DNA of 64,000 nucleotides, from positions 310,001 to 374,000 of the forward strand of contig NW_013171822.1 in assembly GCF_000151665.1 (NCBI RefSeq). The letters run 5' to 3'. The notes beneath the pieces are model-generated. The model did no database searches. It had not been told where the DNA came from and worked only from the letters and a program-made list of their open reading frames with translations. This DNA is from Blastocystis hominis. Lineage: Eukaryota; Sar; Bigyra; Opalinata; Blastocystidae. The position numbers and the translations under genes are program-made. Positions within the stretch are counted from its first letter, which is position 1. Each line of letters begins with the position of its first letter. Of this stretch, positions 32,179 through 42,522 are shown in pieces.

Positions 32179-33645
32179 TTATTCTGCAAAATCTATGAAC
32201 GCTGTCTTCACGGCTCCCTCACCATTCACAAGCTTTCCTTGCTTCAAAATCCGAACTCGCTTGATCTCCTTTCCCTCCATGATCCGATTCCACAATCCAT
32301 TTTCATCCGCCTCTAGCAAATCACGCGGCACAATTCCCATCTCGACTAAATCCGATCGCATTACTTCGCACATTTCCCCTTCCTCCTTCAGAACAAACAC
32401 CAAATCGCCTTGCTTCACCGAGATTTCGTCTCCATTCCCTACCCTTCGCAGTTTCTCCCATTCCTACTTCGCTCAAAATCGCGTTTCACGAATCGAACAG
32501 GATAGTTCACCAACGGCCGCACGTTCTGAATCTCGAAATAATTCCGTTTGAACGACTCGCTGTTCTTCGCGACGATTCGACACGAAGGCGTCGAAGACGA
32601 CGTAAAACAAACGATCTCCCCGTTTCGATTCTCTCCTGCAACGATTTGATTGCTTTCCACGCGCGATGCTGCTTCGATTGCATTGAGAACCCCGCTCTCT
32701 TCGAGCTGTTTGACGATGTTCATGTAGCAGACCTTCAGCACGACGCACTGCTGATACCAAATGTCGTGAAACGGATTGAAGCTGCAGCCGTTCCAAAAGA
32801 TGGTGAGCATATCGCGATGAAACGCTTCGAAACTCGAGTAGTAATTGCGATCGATGCGATGCGAGACGGTGGAAAGATCCATCGGATTGGGGATGAGCTT
32901 GCGATAGCTCGGGAATTTCTACTCTCAAGGGAAGCGTGGAAACGAACGGTGTGATCGACGGGCTCTAGAAAGATAAACGCGCTGGGCTCTTTCTGGAGGT
33001 GCGAGCAGATGAGTCGGAGAAGCGCCTCTACACTGCCAAGCCTTCGAACGCCGTACGCAGCGATTTGATGGAGGAAGGGACCAGCAGAGGGTTCCATTTC
33101 CAGTAAATGTCGCTTTCTCGCTTGGTTCGGTAGACGTTGTAGTAGCGAGGAATGAGCACGCCGTCCTGCTCGAAGAGCTATGTGAGAATGGAAGGAAGGG
33201 AGCGTGGCGTACGCGAGTGAGTCGCTGAGCGAGAAGTTCTGTGAATAAGTTTTTGCCTGGAGAAGACGAGGCGTAGAGCCGTTGGATGAGGGACTGGAAG
33301 GAGAGCCAGTCGGTGCTTTCGACTTTTATGGAAGTGTTGTTTGGAAGGAATAAAAGAAGAGAGGAGTTTGGATGGGGTTGAAGAGGATGATGAAGGGCAA
33401 TGTGCAGAGTGGAGCCGTTCACGCTTTTGACGGAGGCGGAGGAGAGGAGGGGAGTCGAATCGGTTGTGGAAACGAGAATATATTCATTGTGCGAGACCAA
33501 ATAGAAGATTGACTGACTGTCGTTCCTTCCGATCGGGTAACGATACTGATCGGTTTAACAATTGAGATAATGATACTTGAGAAGGGAGCGCCTTAACAAG
33601 TTCGGGATGAGCTTGACACCATGAATATGCAATATCTTTCATCAT
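32179..33645 (-). CDS. Bromodomain protein with C-terminal SH3-like domain
   Basis: ATG 33645 (MMKDIAYSWCQAHPELVKAL), introns of 31, 35, 29, 29 and 29 nt. A bromodomain is evident after splicing: LQALLRLICSHLQKEPSAF, then KFPSYRKLIPNPMDLSTVSH, YYSSFEAFHRDMLTIFWNGC and SFNPFHDIWYQQC. The last exon codes for an SH3-like fold: ISVKQGDLVFVLKEEGEMC, MGIVPRDLLEADENG. Bromodomains read acetyl-lysine; an SH3-type module after one is unusual. The N-terminal 130 residues have no recognised domain. The ligand-binding Asn is plausible in the FWNGCSFN stretch. Confidence 0.78.
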
Positions 33646-33699
33646 GGATATCTACCAATTAGATAAGATACTATAGAAATACGATCGACCCATCATCCA

Positions 33700-33833
33700 C
33701 AACGCCCTTCCTGGCCAAAATCGATGCGACACACAATGACTCTCCGAAAAATGATAGTTCGATCTACGGTAATCACAAAATTCAAATGAATAACATCGCC
33801 CGTCTTCAACTTTGAAATCACACTTTGTAACAT
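33700..33833 (-). CDS. Possible upstream exon or small gene
   Basis: Minus-strand frame from ATG 33833 reading LQSVISKLKTGDVIHLNFVI and TVDRTIIFRRVIVCRIDF looks protein-like. It ends near a GTATTT donor-like site that could splice to the bromodomain gene, but the frame across that junction did not work. Exon or separate gene undecided. Confidence 0.3.
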
Positions 33834-34052
33834 CTTTCGATTAGATTCTTTCAATAGATAAATACTTTTGAATTATAAATATGCGAGTCATTAGGGAAGG
33901 CGCTAGGAGATGAGCAAAAACAGTAAAGACGCTACATGCAAGCTTGAAGGGTTGCACAGTAAACGAACGATTCCTTGTTGACCATCTTCTTCCAAAACTG
34001 GCTGCACTAAAGCAACACTTTGAAAAAAGTGCCACTTTTCTGCAATGAGTGA

Positions 34053-34963
34053 CAACATCTATCGAAAGCATTATTACAGACACTCAGCAGAGAGGGAAAG
34101 AAAGCAGAGGTAGAGAGATTGGAGGCGAAATTAGGTTTTAGGGAGACTGAAGAGATGATGCAGCGATACGAGTTGATAGCGCAGGCCAAGAAGCAGAAAC
34201 AAATTCCAAATTTGATTTATTCGAAAAAGTGAGCTGTCAACAAACAACATTACGAATTAGTGTGTCTTCTCTACCGCCCTCATTCACTTTGGATCAGAAA
34301 ATTTACCACCGAATGAGTAAAGAAGTTATCAGCGATATTTACGATTTTACCTACGCCAACATGCATTTACTCTACGAGCAAAGCACTTGGAAATGGGACG
34401 AAAAGAAGGAGCGTAGGATTTTCTTGTGTAGCATCACCTAGTTGCTGAGTTTCGCAGTAATGCCTCTCGATTTGTGCTAATTCGTCACAAGGAAGACAAC
34501 TGGTATATTCTTTGTGTTGTTTCTTTATGGCTAGTATAGCTGGGTATCTTCTCTTCCGACTTAGCATTGAATCGTTCGATTTTACCTCCATTTTGTACAT
34601 GTATCTTATTCTTCGTTTTTTTGATTAGTTACTCCATCATGGTTCGTCAACAGTACCAAAAGACAGGATTAGGGACATGCTTAATGCTTCTCGCTGAGGA
34701 CTTAGCTCGTTATTTCCAACTGCAAAAGTGTCAACTGACAGTGTTTAAAGTTGTTCCTCTCTTACCCCTCTTTTTGTAGCATAATCTCCCAGCGTTTCAT
34801 CTGTACACAGACCATCTGCAATATGTGATCGATCCGTACTCTCCCAGTAAATATGGGGAGCAGATATCCTTTTTTGTGGCTCTGTCTGTATGTTACTTAA
34901 CTTCAGTCATGTTACGAAATCCTCAGCAAGAAAGTGTACGAAATGCTTCCAGCTGAATATTAG
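34053..34963 (+). CDS. NAA40: N-alpha-acetyltransferase 40-like (NatD)
   Basis: The basic N-terminus (EGKKAEVERLEAKLGF, LIAQAKKQKQIPNLIYSK) and the core DFTYANMHLLYEQSTWKWDE match NAA40, which acetylates the N-termini of histones H2A and H4. Introns of 32, 32, 32, 28, 30 and 31 nt join the GNAT fold: RFVLIRHKEDN, GYLLFRLSIESF, QQYQKTGLGTCLMLLAEDLA (acetyl-CoA loop QxxGxG), KCQLTVFKHNLPAFHLYTD, ending SCYEILSKKVYEMLPAEY and TAG. The 5' end is unsure: an earlier ATG at 33910 and a protein-like stretch (VNERFLVDHLLPKLAALK) may be upstream exons. The next gene's ATG is only 4 nt past the TAG. Confidence 0.8.
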
Positions 34964-34967
34964 ATCG

Positions 34968-35774
34968 ATGGATGATTATATCGACCAGAGGCTTCAAAAC
35001 GCTGCCTATTTCGAAAATCTCTTGAAGAATAAAGAAATAGAACAAAACGACGAGAATAGAGAAATAGTTAATGCACATGCGAAATGGAGGGAAGAAGACG
35101 AGGGAAAACTCGAGTATATTTTTATTTCTTTGTATACTCATTGCAGTATTGGACCTGATTACTCCTTATCTCTAAAGACTGGGAGTGAGTTATCTTTGGA
35201 GGAAATGGAGTTAATGTACATGATCCTAGAGTCTAATATGAAAAAGAAAGATGAGCAAAACGGGAAAGAGTGGAATGCGGTGAATGAGCGTGAGTGTCTG
35301 TTCTTTTACTAAAGGATAGGAAAATCTTTGGTCAGTGGCTCATCTCATTTCATAATAGCATATCACAACGAAGAGTACACAGCCTGTTTATTTGTTTTTT
35401 GATATTAGACTGGTCGGTTTTGCTCTTATTCGTTTTTTCAAGAACTGGTTCTTCACAGAACAGCTCTCCATGCTCCTGTACGATGTGTTTCTCTCTCTCT
35501 TGAAATATTAGATCCATCCAAATTGCATCGTCCTTTAGGCGTCGAGGCTTGGGCAGAAAGTTTGTAGAACTTTCAAAGGCGATCGGAGATCGCTGTTTTT
35601 GTAAATACTATGTGGGAGTAGTGTGGGAAGTATGGGTATCGAGAAGGAATGATGGCTAGAAGGATGAAATCTCGAATTCGTTTTTGCAGAAGGTTGGATT
35701 TAAAGCAGTGGAAGAAAATTCTGCGCGAGTCTTTAACAAAAATAGGAAATTTGTAGTATGTAACTTTCAGGATT
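34968..35774 (+). CDS. NAA40-like acetyltransferase, second copy
   Basis: MDDYIDQRLQNAAYFENLL start, then a diverged NAA40 helix (LEEMELMYMILESNMKKKDE). Introns of 30, 34, about 25 and 30 nt give FIIAYHNEELVGFALIRFF, SSFRRRGLGRKFVELSKAI (RRxGLG acetyl-CoA loop) and FLQKVGFKAVEENSARVF. No genomic stop sits before the 3' signal: cleavage after T35774 yields GAT-UAA, ending NFQD; otherwise the frame runs on to TGA past the octamer. Second of three tandem paralogues; sequence drift suggests a different substrate. Confidence 0.72.
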
Positions 35775-35778
35775 ATTT

Positions 35779-35786
35779 TGTTTGTT
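35779..35786 (+). terminator. TGTTTGTT signal creating the second GNAT stop
   Basis: Exact octamer with the T-N4 spacing. Confidence 0.75.
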
Positions 35787-35809
35787 GGAATACTTACTGG
35801 TGAATAGTT

Positions 35810-36591
35810 ATGGAATCTTATTTTGAGGATGCTTACTACAAAAGCAAATCATATGAGGTATATCAGATACTAGATCCTCTGAACTGTGGAAAGAGCGAAA
35901 AGATTGTTATTGATGCTGAGAAACAGTGGAGACTCACCGAAGATGAAATAAATAGCGTGTTGGACTGTGATACTCAGTTTAGATCATAGGTTTGGTTCTA
36001 AACTGGAGTATTTTACAGTAGAATGCCATACAGCTGCAGAGTTGGGAACGGAGAAGATCCAGTTGATATATGAGTTAACCATTAATAACATGCGGAAACT
36101 ATGGATTGAAAATGGATATGAATGGGACGACGACGAAGAAAGTGGGCTCTTACTAAATATGCAACGTGTAGTTAAGGAAATGAACTCTAAAACTTCACAT
36201 TACATACTTGTCCGTTCAAAAGAGACGCAGCAATTTGTTGGTTATGCAGATATCCGATTTCGGATTGACTGGTTACATAAGCTGGAGCCTGTTGTATACT
36301 TGTAGTTTCCGCAATGCAACGTGTAAGGCGTAGAAACTTTTTACAAGTCCACCCGAAGTATCAAAACCAAGGTATTGGAAGCTGCTTGTTACAAGCAATC
36401 GAGCTGATCGCCCGCCGATCTGGTTTTCCACTGTGTCAGTTGAGTGTCTGGAGTGTATTGCTAAGTATTCAGGTTAATCATAGAATAATTATGGAGCCTA
36501 TCGGTTGTATACTCGAAGTGGCTTTCAGAAATATGAGAATGCTTTGACCTCTCACAATACTACAAATGTAATGTATAAGCGATATCAGTGA
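35810..36591 (+). CDS. NAA40-like acetyltransferase, third copy
   Basis: MESYFEDAYYKSKSYEVYQI start; introns of 31, 32 and 29 nt. Core: IQLIYELTINNMRKLWIENG, SHYILVRSKETQQFVGYADI, FLQVHPKYQNQGIGSCLLQA (QNQGIG loop), GFPLCQLSVWSNNYGAYRLY, TRSGFQKYENAL. Same architecture as the two genes upstream. Genomic TGA 36589-36591 begins exactly at the base where polyadenylation would also write UAA. Confidence 0.75.
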
Positions 36592-36593
36592 GC

Positions 36594-36601
36594 TGTTTGT
36601 T
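36594..36601 (+). terminator. TGTTTGTT signal, part of an inverted repeat
   Basis: Octamer in TGTTTGTTACAAACA (36594-36608). The minus strand reads TGTTTGTA, but no convergent gene was found. Confidence 0.7.
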
Positions 36602-36624
36602 ACAAACATTATTTGGTACGAGAC

Positions 36625-37808
36625 ATGAGTGATTTGAAAACGGAACCTGTGAAAGACCAAGAACCAGAACAGAAGGATCTGGCTGAGTTTCAAACCCCAA
36701 TACCTCAGGACGCAATCGAGACTGAAAAGAAGGAAACAATGCCAAAAAGTACGTTTGTGTTTCAGAGTGGTAACGACAGAAAAGCGATACAATAAAAAGA
36801 AGGGGAATCAGCGGAAGAACTCGAAACTGAATACTTGGATGTTTTCATTTAAGCAAATGGATTATGTGATAGTTATATACAAAATCTTCCTAAAGATGTG
36901 ACAGAAGAGGAGTTGAGTGATGTGTTTAAGCGTTATGGAATTATTCAGCAAAATTTAGATGGATCACCGAAGGCATTGTTTGGGTGCAGTGTATGAGGAT
37001 CTAGATCAAACTGTACAAGAATGAGAAGGGAGAGTTGACTGGAGACGCTCGTCTTTGCTATCTGTGTAAGGAGTCCATCCAGTTAGCGATCAAAATGCAA
37101 GACGACTATCCGTTACGCTATGGGTGCAGGCATCGGGAGGAAGTGACTTGTAGCGATAAGGAAAACATCCGAGTCAGCGAAGCTGTGTTTGATAAAAAGG
37201 ATAAGGAGCATGATCAAGCTGTGTAATGGTTTTTCTCCTCGATGGGATGTCTAGCAACCTGGGGGAAGAAGACGAGAAGACAAAGCGACTGCGTTGGATG
37301 TTTATGCAGCAGCAGAAGCAGCAGCTGAGTTGGGACGATGAGAAAGTGGACACAAGTCGCGTGGGTCTTCGCATTATCGTGCTTCAAAACATGTTTTCTC
37401 TCGCCGAAACCACGCGTTTGCTCTTTAAAAATCGCATGAATGGAAGAGCCAAACTTCAAATCGGAGCTTTACGAAGACGTGAAAAGCGGCTGCGAGGAGT
37501 TTGGAGACATCGAGAAGATTACGATCTTCGACACGAATCCGGACGGGATCGTGGTAGTGAAGTTCAAAACGTCGACAGCTGCGAATAATGTGTAAATTCG
37601 GAGGGGAAGCGAGGTGTAGTGCATCAAGCGGATGAATGGACGGTACTTCGCTGGACGTGTGATCCGGGCTTTGTAATGAATGGAGGGGAGTGTGAGGCGT
37701 AGCTTCTGGGACGGTCGCACGGATTATCACACACGTATGACGGACGAGGAGGAAAACACGAAGCTGGAGAACTTTGCGCAGTGGATTGAGGGAGAAGAGG
37801 ACGAATAG
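36625..37808 (+). CDS. HTATSF1: Tat-SF1/CUS2-like U2 snRNP-associated RRM protein
   Basis: Acidic start (MSDLKTEPVKDQEPEQKD), a basic block (KKRYNKKKGNQRKNSKLN), then RRM1: TWIYIQNLPKDVTEEELSDV, FKRYGIIQQ, GDARLCYLCKESIQLAIKM. Linker RLRWMFMQQQKQQLSWDDEK is characteristic of the family. RRM2: LRIIVLQNMFSLAE, EEFGDIEKITIFDTNPDGIV, MNGRYFAGRVIRAFFWDGRT, ending WIEGEEDE and TAG. Introns of 30-32 nt; one junction (after GSPK) fits only a 32-nt GC-AG intron. CUS2/Tat-SF1 assists U2 snRNP folding and branch-site recognition, apt in a genome full of tiny introns. Confidence 0.87.
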
Positions 37809-37844
37809 GAAGGATGACGATACTAATGGAGTATGTGTGCAATT

Positions 37845-37852
37845 TGTTTGTT
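37845..37852 (+). terminator. TGTTTGTT 3'-end signal of HTATSF1
   Basis: Exact octamer 36 nt past the TAG. Confidence 0.65.
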
Positions 37853-38140
37853 GAAAGAACAAAAGAGTTGAATGATGGTGGAAACGGCAGTGAGTGTTCG
37901 ATTTTTTAATGAATGAATGAATCGATATATTACGACATGAACATATTATCGGTAATAGTTATTTCAGATTAAGAGTGTTATCTCACGCTAAAAAAGAATA
38001 TGATACTTTCCACGCACTATTGGATGTTTCATTGCTTCGATCCTATTCTGTCCACTCTATTATTTCGATAATTAACTAAATACAAGCCATTCTGTGCAAT
38101 TCTTCTCGTTTCATCCCATTTCTCTCCTCTCCTCTTTTTT

Positions 38141-38185
38141 CCACTCCACTCCACTCCACTCCACTCCACTCCACTCCACTCCACT
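38141..38185. repeat. (CCACT)9 microsatellite
   Basis: Nine perfect CCACT units in the roughly 350-bp spacer between convergent HTATSF1 and the kinesin gene. The rest of the spacer has no recognised feature. Confidence 0.95.
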
Positions 38186-38203
38186 CACAAACGACGCAAC
38201 TCA

Positions 38204-38211
38204 AACAAACA
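38204..38211 (-). terminator. TGTTTGTT 3'-end signal of the kinesin gene
   Basis: Octamer within TTGTTTGTTTGAG, about 28 nt past the minus-strand TGA. Confidence 0.65.
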
Positions 38212-38239
38212 ACCCGACAAGAGACAGACAATCATTACA

Positions 38240-41200
38240 TCACTTTCCCGTAGAAGGAGTAGACGAGACAGAAAGCGCATCGCCTCCATTCTGCATATTG
38301 AACGACATAGATAGCATTTCCCGCAGCTGTTTATACGCCTCCAAGTTCTACCTGGCACTCTCTCTCCATTCCTACCACCGCGTTTCCATTCGCCGTCACC
38401 ATTTCCACCGGGCTCCCGGCCGTCGCCCGCTCGCCTTGCGCCACGCCGAACGGCATCTGCAGGAAGGAGTCGGTAGAAGCAGCCATGGCGCTCTTCTCCA
38501 TGAGCTCCAGATATTTATATTTGTAGAACTCTTTGCGCTTCTGGAGCCGCGTGTATTGCTCACGAATGCGCTGATAAAACGTGAAGAGCTTCGCGTACGT
38601 GTCCTGCGCTAGACTAAACGTGGAAATGGAGAACTACCCATATCGGAGTTGCGCTGGAGATGGGTTCGACGCATCCCCTCGATGGTCATTTCGTATTCGT
38701 TTCGAATTGTGTTGATGACGGACTCGTAATGATGCCGCAGCGAAAGCTTTTCCTGCTCCAGCTGGTCGTTTCGATGCTGCAGCACCTGCACTTTCTCCTC
38801 CGTGTCGCCCAGCTGCCACTCAGAACACTATTCCACCGGTACCTTCATCTCGGAGTCGTTCAATCCGCGGATAAAATCGCACGATCGGCGATAGAGCAGC
38901 ACGCACATCGCCGTGGACTCGACGGGGTCCAGCGCCTTCAGCTTCGCGATCGCCTGCATTTCCTCCGCGCTCCGCTTCAGCGCCAACTCCTCCATCTTCA
39001 CGATCCCGTCTTTCTGGATGTCCAGCTCGTTCTGCTGCGCCATGATCTGATTCGCCAGCTCTTCCACGCGCTCCCGCGCTTCTGCTTCGCTCCGCGACGA
39101 CCCACGACCGCCATGGCTTCGCGAGCGCCGCTTTTCTTCCTGCAGCTGCCGGATCATGTCCTTCAAGCGCGTGGTCATTTGGTCCTTCTGCTCCAGTCGC
39201 TTCTTCAGCTGCCGCAGCTCCAAGTCTTTCCGCGACTCCTTCGCCAATTCCCGCTCCAGCCACTTCAGCCGCTTCTGGTCCTCGCGGGAATAGATCTCGT
39301 ACTCGCGGCGCTGATTGTCCGCCGACAGCTTCACCTCGCGGAGCTGGCGCTGGAGCTGCGTGGTCTGGTCGATCTGGCTGCGGAGCAGACTGTCCGACTT
39401 CGTGTTGCTGCGCTGCAAGTCGCTGATTTGGCGCGTCTGCTGGCGCGTCTGCTTCTGCAGCGCCTGGATTTCCTTCTTCTTCTCGTCGAGCTGCATGCGA
39501 TGCTCGCGCTGCACCTGCTCGATTTTGCGCTGCAGCTCGATCTTCTGCGCCTTCATGTCCGCGATATCGTTCGTGAGCTTGGTGATGCGCGTCGACGTGT
39601 AGCGCAGACTCTCGATCGTGCGCTCCAAGTTCTGCTTCTGCTGCCGAATCCGGTTGATTTCCTCCGTCTTCGACCGCAGCCGCGACTCCAATTGATCGTG
39701 TTCCGTCTGGTAATCCGCCCGCAGCGCGCGCCGCTGCAGCAGCTGCGCGAGTTCGTTGCGGAGCTGCTGTTTTTCCTAGAATTCAGCGCGCGGCTCAGCG
39801 TCTACGCCCTCCATTTTGTTGATTTTCTCGGTCATTTCGCGAAGCCGCTCTTCGTACTCGCTGCTCATGCTCTCCATCTTGGCCTGCTCGATCTTCACGT
39901 TCTGCAGCTCCTTCTCGCGCCACTTGATGCCGTCCAGCAGCGTGTTCAGCTGCGAGTTCAGCACGTCGCGACGCACATTGATCGAGTGGTCGATTTCGTC
40001 CAGACCCTCCACTGCCGATGATTCGTCGTCCGTCGTTTCCGTGTCCGCGCTGCGCGTTACAAAAGGAGAAAAGGGGAAACTCGTTCATGAGGACCTTGCG
40101 GATCTTCTCAGCGGCCTGGATCTCCATCTCGAGCATGGTCTTGCCGCGGAGCTCGACCAGCGCCATCTTGTCTTCGAGTCCGTGCTGCGTCTGCTCCTCG
40201 CTCAGCTTCAGCAGCTCCGTGATCTGCTGGTTCTTCTTCTCCAACTCGCTCTGCAGCTCCTCGATCTTCTGCTTGTGCACCGCCACGATCTGCTGTCAAG
40301 GAAGCCCAACTAGCAATGAGACGGTCGACTATCAATGAGACGGTCGATTATCATCACATCATTCATCACATCGTTCATCATCACCATCCTGATCACACCA
40401 TTCATCACCACATCATTCATCACATCATTCCTCATCACATCATTCATCACACCATTCATCATCACATCATTCATCACACCATTCATCACCACATCATTCA
40501 TCACACCATTCATCACCACATCATTCATCACATCATTCCTCATCACATCATTCATCACACCATTCATCACCACATCATTCATCACATCATTCCTCATCAC
40601 ATCATTCATCACACCATTCATCACCACACCATTCATCACATCATTCCTCATCACATCATTCATCACATCATTCCTCATCACATCATTCATCACACCATTC
40701 ATCACCACACCATTCATCATCCTGCTTCCTTCACCTCACTCCCAAGGATATGTTAATCTCCTTCATCGCCTCGGCGGAGTACGATTCTCCCAGCACGGTT
40801 CCGGACTCTCCCTTCTCCACGCTCGCGAACTCCAGCTGCGCGCGCAGCATCGCGTTCTCCTTCTTCGCGTCCTCCAGCGCCTGCTCCAGCGCCTTCGTCC
40901 GCTCCTGCAGCTGCTTCACCTCGTCCTCCGCCTGCTGCGCGCGGTTCTCCAGGTTCCTCCGCTCCGTGTCGAACAGCCGCGAGGTCTCGCGCCCGTCGTG
41001 CAGCACGTGCTGCTGCGCGAGCGACATGAGAAGCGACGGGTCCATCTCGCCCTTCACTTGCTGCAGCTCCGCCTGCAACGACGCGATTTGCTGCCGCAGC
41101 TACACCCTCAAACCGTGGAAACGTGGAAACCGCGACGATGAGCGACTCGTTCTCGTCGCGGTTGACGATGGGCTTGTTCTCGATGTTCTTCGCGCTGGCG

Positions 41201-42360
41201 GCGTAGCGCAGCGTGCCCTCGGTCTCGGCGGCGGAGTCGCTCGCGGGCGACACGCAGGCGATCATGAGCGTCTTGGCGTTGCCTCCGAGCGAGTCCATCA
41301 GCAGACGCGTGAGTTTGGAGTCGCGATAGGGCGGCACGCTACATCAAACCCCGATCCCAGAGCGACCTCCCCTTGTTCTTCTCGTCGCCGAGCGCGCGGA
41401 TGACCTTGCCCAGCGTGAGCAGCCCGAGATTGATGTTGATGCCCTCCTTCATGCGCTGCCCCGTCGACTGCGTGCGGTACACCTTCTCGCTGCCCGCCAG
41501 GTCCACGAAGTGGAACTTCGACTGCTTGATCTCGTTGTGCACCACCTCCTCCTCGTTCTCCACGCTCGTCGAACGGATCTCCTGGTCGATCAGCACGGTG
41601 AAGATCGCGTGCGAGCGACTGCTGTTCTGGTTCATCGACGTTTCCCCCGTGATTCGGTACAAACTCCCGCGCTCCAGCCACGTCTGCAGCTCCTCCGCCG
41701 TCGACGCCTGCTCGCTGCGCTGGTTGATCACTTTGCATCCGCCCTTGGGGTCCGTGATGACGTTTACCATGCTCTTCGTTGATTGGTCCATTTCGAGGAG
41801 ATCATTAATGTCGTCTCCGTACACTTCGAGGTAATTCACTGTGACTAAGATGGTGCTGCCGGGGTGCTCCTGCTCGATTTGGGCTTTCCGGACGAAAAGC
41901 TCCTCGATAAAACGGGGGACGATTCCGATTTCAGCTTGATTTGAAACACGGCCAGACGTTCCCATTGTGTAGGTTTTGCCGGAACCTGTCTGGCCGTAAG
42001 CAAGAACTGAGCGTTACGTTGACAAAAAAAAGATACTTGTCGCATTGTACCCCTCGAACGCACTGTCGATCAGGGGGACCACGCATGTATTATATATTTC
42101 TTCCTGTGTCGATAACGGCCCAAACACGTGATTAAACGTAAAACGCGTTCCCGACTGCATCGAAACCTAAACTAGTAGTCCGATAGAGTGGATGCCAACC
42201 TCATTTCGTTCAGAATCTCCGAAAACACAAATTTCCGAACATCCTCGTTCTCGGGCAATAATGGGCCGTACTACATATTCCAAATCAAAAGTTGAGGCAT
42301 ACTGCGTACTGCTACTTGAACACAATCGCTTGGCTTTGATTGAGCTTGATTCGCACTCAT
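38240..42360 (-). CDS. Kinesin-4-like (KIF4/KIF21) motor protein
   Basis: ATG 42360 ([20 protein letters not shown]). Motor motifs: [39 protein letters not shown] (P-loop), [13 protein letters not shown] (switch I), VDLAGSEK (switch II), [20 protein letters not shown] and [12 protein letters not shown], the last two typical of kinesin-4. Introns of 24-37 nt, except one of 447 nt. The neck is followed by about 600 residues of coiled coil ([36 protein letters not shown]) and a short tail ending STPSTGK. N-terminal motor, so plus-end directed is expected. GC-rich throughout. Confidence 0.87.
40316..40733. repeat. CATCATTCATCAC-type minisatellite in a kinesin intron
   Basis: About 400 bp of imperfect 12- and 15-bp units (CATTCATCACAC, CATTCATCACCACAT) arranged in higher-order 27- and 42-bp blocks. 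Unit lengths are multiples of three, so several frames stay open, but no coding role is likely. It fills the kinesin intron 40293-40739 (donor GTGAGG, acceptor TTGACAG). Confidence 0.85.
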
Positions 42361-42457
42361 ATTCAAAACAAATTCGCCTTCTCGCTCGATTACCACACGT
42401 AGCTAGCTACTCAAAGCCAAATTTCTAGTAGCAAGAATAATCTAAAACAATCTTTCA

Positions 42458-42465
42458 AACAAACA
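42458..42465 (-). terminator. TGTTTGTT 3'-end signal of the SLC5 gene
   Basis: Octamer in TTTGTTTGTTTGAAAG, about 58 nt past the TAG. Confidence 0.6.
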
Positions 42466-42522
42466 AACTCATAACAACTGTCTATTATCATTAAATCCGA
42501 AGACTTAATTGGTGCTCTGAGT

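Noticed and set aside
38660-40021. 453-codon plus-strand frame opposite the kinesin coiled coil
   Set aside because: Leu/Arg-rich mirror of the coiled-coil coding strand, no domain and no splice signals of its own.
40316-40733. CRISPR-like array
   Set aside because: Continuous short tandem units without unique spacers, inside a eukaryotic intron.
40335-41141. Long open frames across the CATCATTCATCAC repeat on both strands
   Set aside because: Produced by repeat units that are multiples of three; no start context, no homology, and flanking kinesin exons splice across it.
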